10,002 nucleotides of DNA, taken from NCBI GenBank assembly GCA_031267205.1, contig JAIRZN010000091.1:1-10002 (forward strand). The letters are read 5' to 3'. Under the pieces are notes generated by a model that did not search any database, had not been told where the DNA came from, and saw nothing but the letters and a program-made list of their open reading frames with translations. This DNA is from Tannerellaceae bacterium (GTDB lineage: Bacteria > Bacteroidota > Bacteroidia > Bacteroidales > Tannerellaceae). The stretch's first letter is position 1. The number at the start of each line of letters is the position of its first letter. Below, in pieces: positions 6,858 through 10,002 of the stretch. The translations under genes were made by a program, and so were the position numbers.

Positions 6858-6888
6858 TTTGGAAGTTATAAAAATGAGCGTATCTTTG
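6858..6888 (+). promoter_or_regulatory. Bacteroidota-type promoter of the leu operon
   Basis: TTTG at 6858-6861 and TATCTTTG at 6881-6888 match the -33 and -7 elements exactly, with 19 bases between them. Transcription would start at about 6892-6895. That is only a few bases before the ATG of the leader peptide (6900), and it places the whole attenuator in the transcript. Confidence 0.8.
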
Positions 6889-6899
6889 ACGGCAAAATT

Positions 6900-6989
6900 A
6901 TGAATATGATACGTAATACGGCAAACAGCTTACTTATTTCCATTATTATTCTACTCCGGAAGCGGGATGGAAGTGAGACGTGCGTTTGA
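6900..6989 (+). CDS. leuL: Leucine/isoleucine-rich leader peptide of the leu operon
   Basis: This 29-codon ORF encodes a leader peptide whose translation should sense the supply of charged leucyl- and isoleucyl-tRNA. Codons 11-19 (6930-6956) read LLISIIILL: four Leu codons, all different (TTA, CTT, CTA, CTC), and four Ile codons, all ATT, around one Ser. A basic RKR stretch follows (20-22) and the frame stops with TGA at 6987-6989. The start could be ATG 6900 or the second ATG at 6906. No Shine-Dalgarno is visible, and the inferred transcript start is about 5-8 bases upstream, so translation would be near-leaderless. The ORF overlaps RNA segments 1 and 2 of the attenuator, as expected for ribosome-controlled termination. 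The symbol is by analogy to enterobacterial leuL; there is no sequence homology. Confidence 0.82.
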   Translation: MNMIRNTANSLLISIIILLRKRDGSETCV

Positions 6990-7055
6990 TAAGCGTAGAC
7001 AAAGAGGATATAAAACGAAAAGCCCTTCTCACTTCCGGTTGAGAGGGGTTTTTTT
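6933..7055 (+). promoter_or_regulatory. Ribosome-mediated transcription attenuator of the leu operon
   Basis: The leader RNA has four segments that pair in mutually exclusive ways. Segment 1 (6933-6944, CTTATTTCCATT) pairs with segment 2 (6966-6977, GATGGAAGTGAG) over 12 bp including three G:U. Segment 2 (6968-6978) can instead pair with segment 3 (7027-7037, TCTCACTTCCG) over 11 bp with one G:U, forming an antiterminator. Segment 3 otherwise pairs with segment 4 to form the terminator (7023-7048). Segment 1 lies inside the Leu/Ile codons. A ribosome stalled there would block 1:2 and allow 2:3, giving read-through into leuA. A ribosome reaching the stop codon at 6987 would cover much of segment 2 and let the terminator form. 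The pairings are read directly from the sequence; the mechanism is inferred by analogy with enterobacterial leu/ilv leaders. Confidence 0.85.
7023..7055 (+). terminator. Intrinsic terminator of the leu attenuator
   Basis: CCCTTCTCA (7023-7031) pairs with TGAGAGGGG (7040-7048) over 9 bp including one U:G. The loop is CTTCCGGT, and seven T follow (7049-7055). An A-rich run before the stem could extend pairing with the T-tract. It lies just before the leuA start region and is not at the end of any operon, which marks it as a regulatory terminator. Confidence 0.9.
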
Positions 7056-7082
7056 ATGATGAATAACTTAATTGATATTTTT

Positions 7083-8579
7083 ATGGCAGACAGATTATTT
7101 ATTTTTGACACTACCCTGAGGGACGGAGAACAGGTTCCCGGATGCCAATTGAAAAGCATTGAGAAAATCGAAGTAGCCAAGGCGCTCGAAGGATTGGGGG
7201 TGGACGTGATCGAGGCAGGGTTTCCCGTTTCGTCGCCTGGGGATTTCAAAAGTGTGGTGGAAATATCCAAGGCCGTGACATGGCCTGTGGTGTGCGCCCT
7301 CACGCGCGCTGTGGAAAAAGACATCGACATAGCCGCACAAGCCCTGGAATATGCTAAACGGAAACGTATTCATACCGGCATAGGTACGTCGGACTACCAC
7401 ATACGCCACAAGTTCAACTCCAACCGTGAAGATATATTACAGCGCGCCGTGGCTTGCGTGAAGTATGCCAAACAGTATGTTGAAGATGTGGAGTTCTACG
7501 CCGAAGACGCCGGACGCACCGGTAACGAATACTTGGCCCGCGTAGTAGAGGCCGCAATAAAGGCCGGCGCTACTGTTATCAATATACCCGACACGACAGG
7601 ATATTGCCTGCCCGCAGAATACGGGGCGAAAATACGCTTCCTCCGTGAAAACGTGAATGGCATAGGCAATGTCATCATCTCTACACATTGCCACAATGAC
7701 CTGGGAATGGCGACGGCAAATACCGTCGAAGGCGTGCTCAGCGGGGCGCGGCAGGTGGAAGTTACAATAAACGGTATAGGCGAACGCGCCGGTAACACTT
7801 CGCTCGAAGAGGTGGCGATGATATTTAAAAGTCACAAGGACGCCGGAATAGAAACAAATATCAACAGCCGTAAGATATACGGAATCAGCCGTATGGTATC
7901 GGGACTTATGAATATGCCCATACAGCCCAACAAGGCCATAGTAGGACGTAACGCCTTCGCGCACTCGTCGGGCATCCACCAGGACGGGGTGTTGAAAAAT
8001 CGGGAGAGTTACGAAATCATCAATCCGAAAGACGTTGGAATTGATGATAGCGCCATCCTGCTTACAGCCCGCAGCGGGAGGGCCGCACTGAAGCATCGTC
8101 TCCAGGTATTAGGCGTAGAGCTGGAACAAGAGGAGTTGGACAAGGTGTATGAAAACTTCCTGACATTGGCCGACCGCAAGAAAAACATTAACGATGACGA
8201 CATCTTTATGCTCGTAGGCAAAGACAAAGCGGCCATGCAGCGTATCAAATTGGAATACCTGCAAGTAACATCCGGCGTAGGCCTGAAGTCGATGGCCGGC
8301 ATTTGCCTGAACATTGCCGGAGAACGCTTCGAGGCCGCCGCGTCGGGTAACGGCCCGGTAGACGCCGCCATCAGGGCGATCAAATCCATTATACATCGTT
8401 CCATGACGATACAGGAATTTCTTATCCAGGCAATCGACAAGGGAAGTGACGACATGGGAAAGGTGCACATGCAGGTGGAATACGAAAACAATATGTACTA
8501 CGGTTTCGCCGCCAATACCGACATCATAGCCGCTTCGGCGGAAGCTTTTATTGACGCTATTAATAAGTTTGTGAAATGA
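7083..8579 (+). CDS. leuA: 2-isopropylmalate synthase (LeuA)
   Basis: This 498-residue enzyme condenses acetyl-CoA with 2-oxoisovalerate to 2-isopropylmalate, the committed step of leucine synthesis. The HMGL-like TIM barrel (about 4-270) shows FDTTLRDGEQVPG (8-20), with Arg13 and metal-binding Asp14. It also shows STHCHNDLGMATANT (200-214), with metal ligands His202 and His204, and GIGERAGN (231-238). A linker domain contains SSGIHQDG (295-302). The C-terminal LeuA regulatory domain (about 385-498, including SGNGPVDAAI at 421-430) is present, so leucine feedback is expected. ATG 7083 is preferred because family homology begins at MADRLFIFDTTLRDGEQ. An in-frame ATG at 7056 touches the attenuator T-tract and would add nine residues. 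Its stop overlaps the leuC start (ATGA). Citramalate synthases are related, but context favours LeuA. Confidence 0.94.
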   Translation: MADRLFIFDTTLRDGEQVPGCQLKSIEKIEVAKALEGLGVDVIEAGFPVSSPGDFKSVVEISKAVTWPVVCALTRAVEKDIDIAAQALEYAKRKRIHTGIGTSDYHIRHKFNSNREDILQRAVACVKYAKQYVEDVEFYAEDAGRTGNEYLARVVEAAIKAGATVINIPDTTGYCLPAEYGAKIRFLRENVNGIGNVIISTHCHNDLGMATANTVEGVLSGARQVEVTINGIGERAGNTSLEEVAMIFKSHKDAGIETNINSRKIYGISRMVSGLMNMPIQPNKAIVGRNAFAHSSGIHQDGVLKNRESYEIINPKDVGIDDSAILLTARSGRAALKHRLQVLGVELEQEELDKVYENFLTLADRKKNINDDDIFMLVGKDKAAMQRIKLEYLQVTSGVGLKSMAGICLNIAGERFEAAASGNGPVDAAIRAIKSIIHRSMTIQEFLIQAIDKGSDDMGKVHMQVEYENNMYYGFAANTDIIAASAEAFIDAINKFVK

Positions 8580-9985
8580 ATAAAACATTATTTGAGAAAA
8601 TATGGGAGCGTCACGTCGTAGATACGCTTCCCGACGGGACGACGCAGTTATATATCGACAGGCTCTATTGCCACGAAGTAACCAGTCCCCAAGCCTTTAC
8701 CGGTTTACGTGAAAGAGGATTGAAAGTCTTCCGCCCGGAACGGGTGACATGCGTTCCCGACCATAATATTCCCACACTGAACCAAGACAGGCCGATTGAA
8801 GACCCTGTCTCAAAGAAGCAGGTGGACACACTGGAGAAGAACGCCGCAGACTTTGGCCTCACGTATTACGGATTGCAGCATCCCAAAAACGGTATTCTTC
8901 ACGTCATAGGCCCGGAGAACGGATTGACGCTCCCCGGCATGACGATTGTATGCGGCGATTCGCACACTTCCACGCATGGGGCTTTGGGAGCCATAGCCTT
9001 CGGCATAGGCACCAGCGAGGTGGAGATGACCCTCGCCACCCAGTGCATCATGCAACGCAAGCCCAAAACCATGCGCATCACTATTGACGGCAAACTGAAT
9101 CCCGGCGTTACCGCCAAAGACATGGCATTATATATAGTAGCGCGAATGACCACCGGCGGAGCTACCGGTTACTTCGTGGAATATGCCGGCGAAGCCATCC
9201 TGAACGCCACAATGGAAGACCGGCTGACTGTCTGCAACCTCTCTATCGAGATGGGCGCACGCGGCGGGATGATCGCCCCCGACAGTGTTACGCTTGAATA
9301 TATCAAAGGTCGCGAATTTGTCCCTGCGGGAGAAGATTGGGATAAAGCTCTATCCGTCTGGCAGAGCCTGTTTAGCGACGAAGAGGCCAAGTTCGACAAG
9401 GAAGTGCATTTCTGCGCCGGAGATATTGAGCCGATGGTGACATACGGAACTAATCCGGGCATGGGAACAGGCATACGCGAGCGCATACCTTCGCTTGAAA
9501 GCATAGAAGAGGGAGGACGCGCCTCATTCATGAAAGCGCTCGATTATATGGGCTTCAAACCCGGAGACGCCATGCAGGGCAAAAATATTGATTACGTATT
9601 CCTCGGCAGTTGTACTAACGGACGTATAGAAGATTTCCGCGCCTTTGCTTCCATAGTAAAAGGACGCAGGAAAGCCCCCGGCGTGACGGTATGGTTAGTA
9701 CCCGGAAGCCGTCAGGTGGAGAAACAGATACGCGACGAAGGTATAGACAAGGTATTGACGGACGCAGGTTTTGAGCTACGGCAACCGGGCTGTTCCGCCT
9801 GCCTGGCGATGAACGACGACAAGGTACCCGCCGGCAAATATGCATTATCTACCTCCAATCGCAATTTTGAAGGACGTCAAGGGCCCGGCGCCCGCACTAT
9901 ACTCGCCGGCCCGCTGGTGGCCGCTTCGGCTGCCGTGACCGGCAGAATCACAGATCCAAGAACATTAATAACACGTAATTTATGA
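8576..9985 (+). CDS. leuC: 3-isopropylmalate dehydratase large subunit (LeuC)
   Basis: This 469-residue aconitase-family protein pairs with LeuD to isomerise 2-isopropylmalate to 3-isopropylmalate through a 4Fe-4S cluster. Cluster ligands are Cys346 in GSCTNGR (344-350) and Cys406 and Cys409 in GCSACL (405-410). Other family motifs are VPDHNIPT (60-67), GDSHTSTHGALG (127-138), GIGTSEVE (143-150) and STSNRNFEGRQG (425-436). Length matches the usual bacterial LeuC (about 465-475), and no key residue is missing. It begins 4 bases inside the end of leuA and ends overlapping leuD, both through ATGA, so the three genes are likely translationally coupled and share the attenuator upstream. Confidence 0.97.
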   Translation: MNKTLFEKIWERHVVDTLPDGTTQLYIDRLYCHEVTSPQAFTGLRERGLKVFRPERVTCVPDHNIPTLNQDRPIEDPVSKKQVDTLEKNAADFGLTYYGLQHPKNGILHVIGPENGLTLPGMTIVCGDSHTSTHGALGAIAFGIGTSEVEMTLATQCIMQRKPKTMRITIDGKLNPGVTAKDMALYIVARMTTGGATGYFVEYAGEAILNATMEDRLTVCNLSIEMGARGGMIAPDSVTLEYIKGREFVPAGEDWDKALSVWQSLFSDEEAKFDKEVHFCAGDIEPMVTYGTNPGMGTGIRERIPSLESIEEGGRASFMKALDYMGFKPGDAMQGKNIDYVFLGSCTNGRIEDFRAFASIVKGRRKAPGVTVWLVPGSRQVEKQIRDEGIDKVLTDAGFELRQPGCSACLAMNDDKVPAGKYALSTSNRNFEGRQGPGARTILAGPLVAASAAVTGRITDPRTLITRNL

Positions 9986-10002
9986 GAAGCACATTCACTA
10001 TA
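9982..10002 (+). CDS. leuD: 3-isopropylmalate dehydratase small subunit (LeuD), first 7 codons only
   Basis: ATG at 9982 overlaps the leuC stop and the frame runs open to the window edge, giving MRSTFTI. Small-subunit proteins often start with a short strand like this before the VDTDQI motif, which is outside the window. The call rests mainly on position after leuC, where leuD is normally found, and on the same ATGA overlap seen at leuA/leuC. Confidence 0.75.

Noticed and set aside
7056..7082. Upstream ATG of leuA at 7056
   Set aside because: It touches the terminator T-tract, and the nine extra residues do not match the family; the N-terminal homology starts at ATG 7083.
7437..8588. Several - strand open frames of 100-219 codons opposite leuA
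   Set aside because: They are shadows of leuA, which has complete family motifs, and show no recognisable domain.

Overview
The window comes from a member of the Bacteroidota, most likely the order Bacteroidales. Two promoters match the phylum-specific form (TTTG about 19 bases before TAnnTTTG), genes lack clear Shine-Dalgarno sequences, and the gene set (Etf with an acyl-CoA dehydrogenase, a Bacteroidota-type AroA, and leuA-leuC-leuD) fits that group. The genus cannot be fixed from sequence reading alone. All recognised genes are on the + strand.

Region 1 (about 1-6240) looks like one six-gene transcription unit starting at a promoter at 4-33. Its genes are etfB, etfA, a large acyl-CoA dehydrogenase, aroA (EPSP synthase), a small membrane-anchored protein with a CCxxHxxC motif, and an ABC-3 family metal permease. 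Gaps are 5, 3, 13 and 12 bases, then a 4-base ATGA overlap. The first three genes form an electron-transfer module: the dehydrogenase should pass electrons to the EtfAB heterodimer. The Etf sequences resemble the group that includes electron-bifurcating Etfs rather than the mitochondrial type. AroA serves aromatic amino acid synthesis. The last two genes may act together in metal handling.

Region 2 (6241-6857) has no credible gene. It is dominated by 11 tandem copies of a 41-42 base unit (6299-6751). Every copy carries a 6-bp hairpin followed by a T-run, so the array resembles a reiterated terminator between the two operons.

Region 3 (6858-10002) is a leucine biosynthesis operon. A promoter at 6858-6888 lies directly before a 29-codon leader peptide with a Leu/Ile-rich run. 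The leader RNA can form three mutually exclusive helices: a 12-bp 1:2 stem, an 11-bp 2:3 antiterminator and a 9-bp terminator with seven T. This is a textbook layout for ribosome-mediated attenuation. It is followed by leuA, leuC and the first seven codons of leuD, with leuA/leuC and leuC/leuD joined by ATGA overlaps. These genes carry out the committed step and the isomerisation step of leucine synthesis.

The most interesting items are the complete branched-chain amino acid attenuator and the hairpin repeat array. The CCxxHxxC protein overlapping the metal permease is next.
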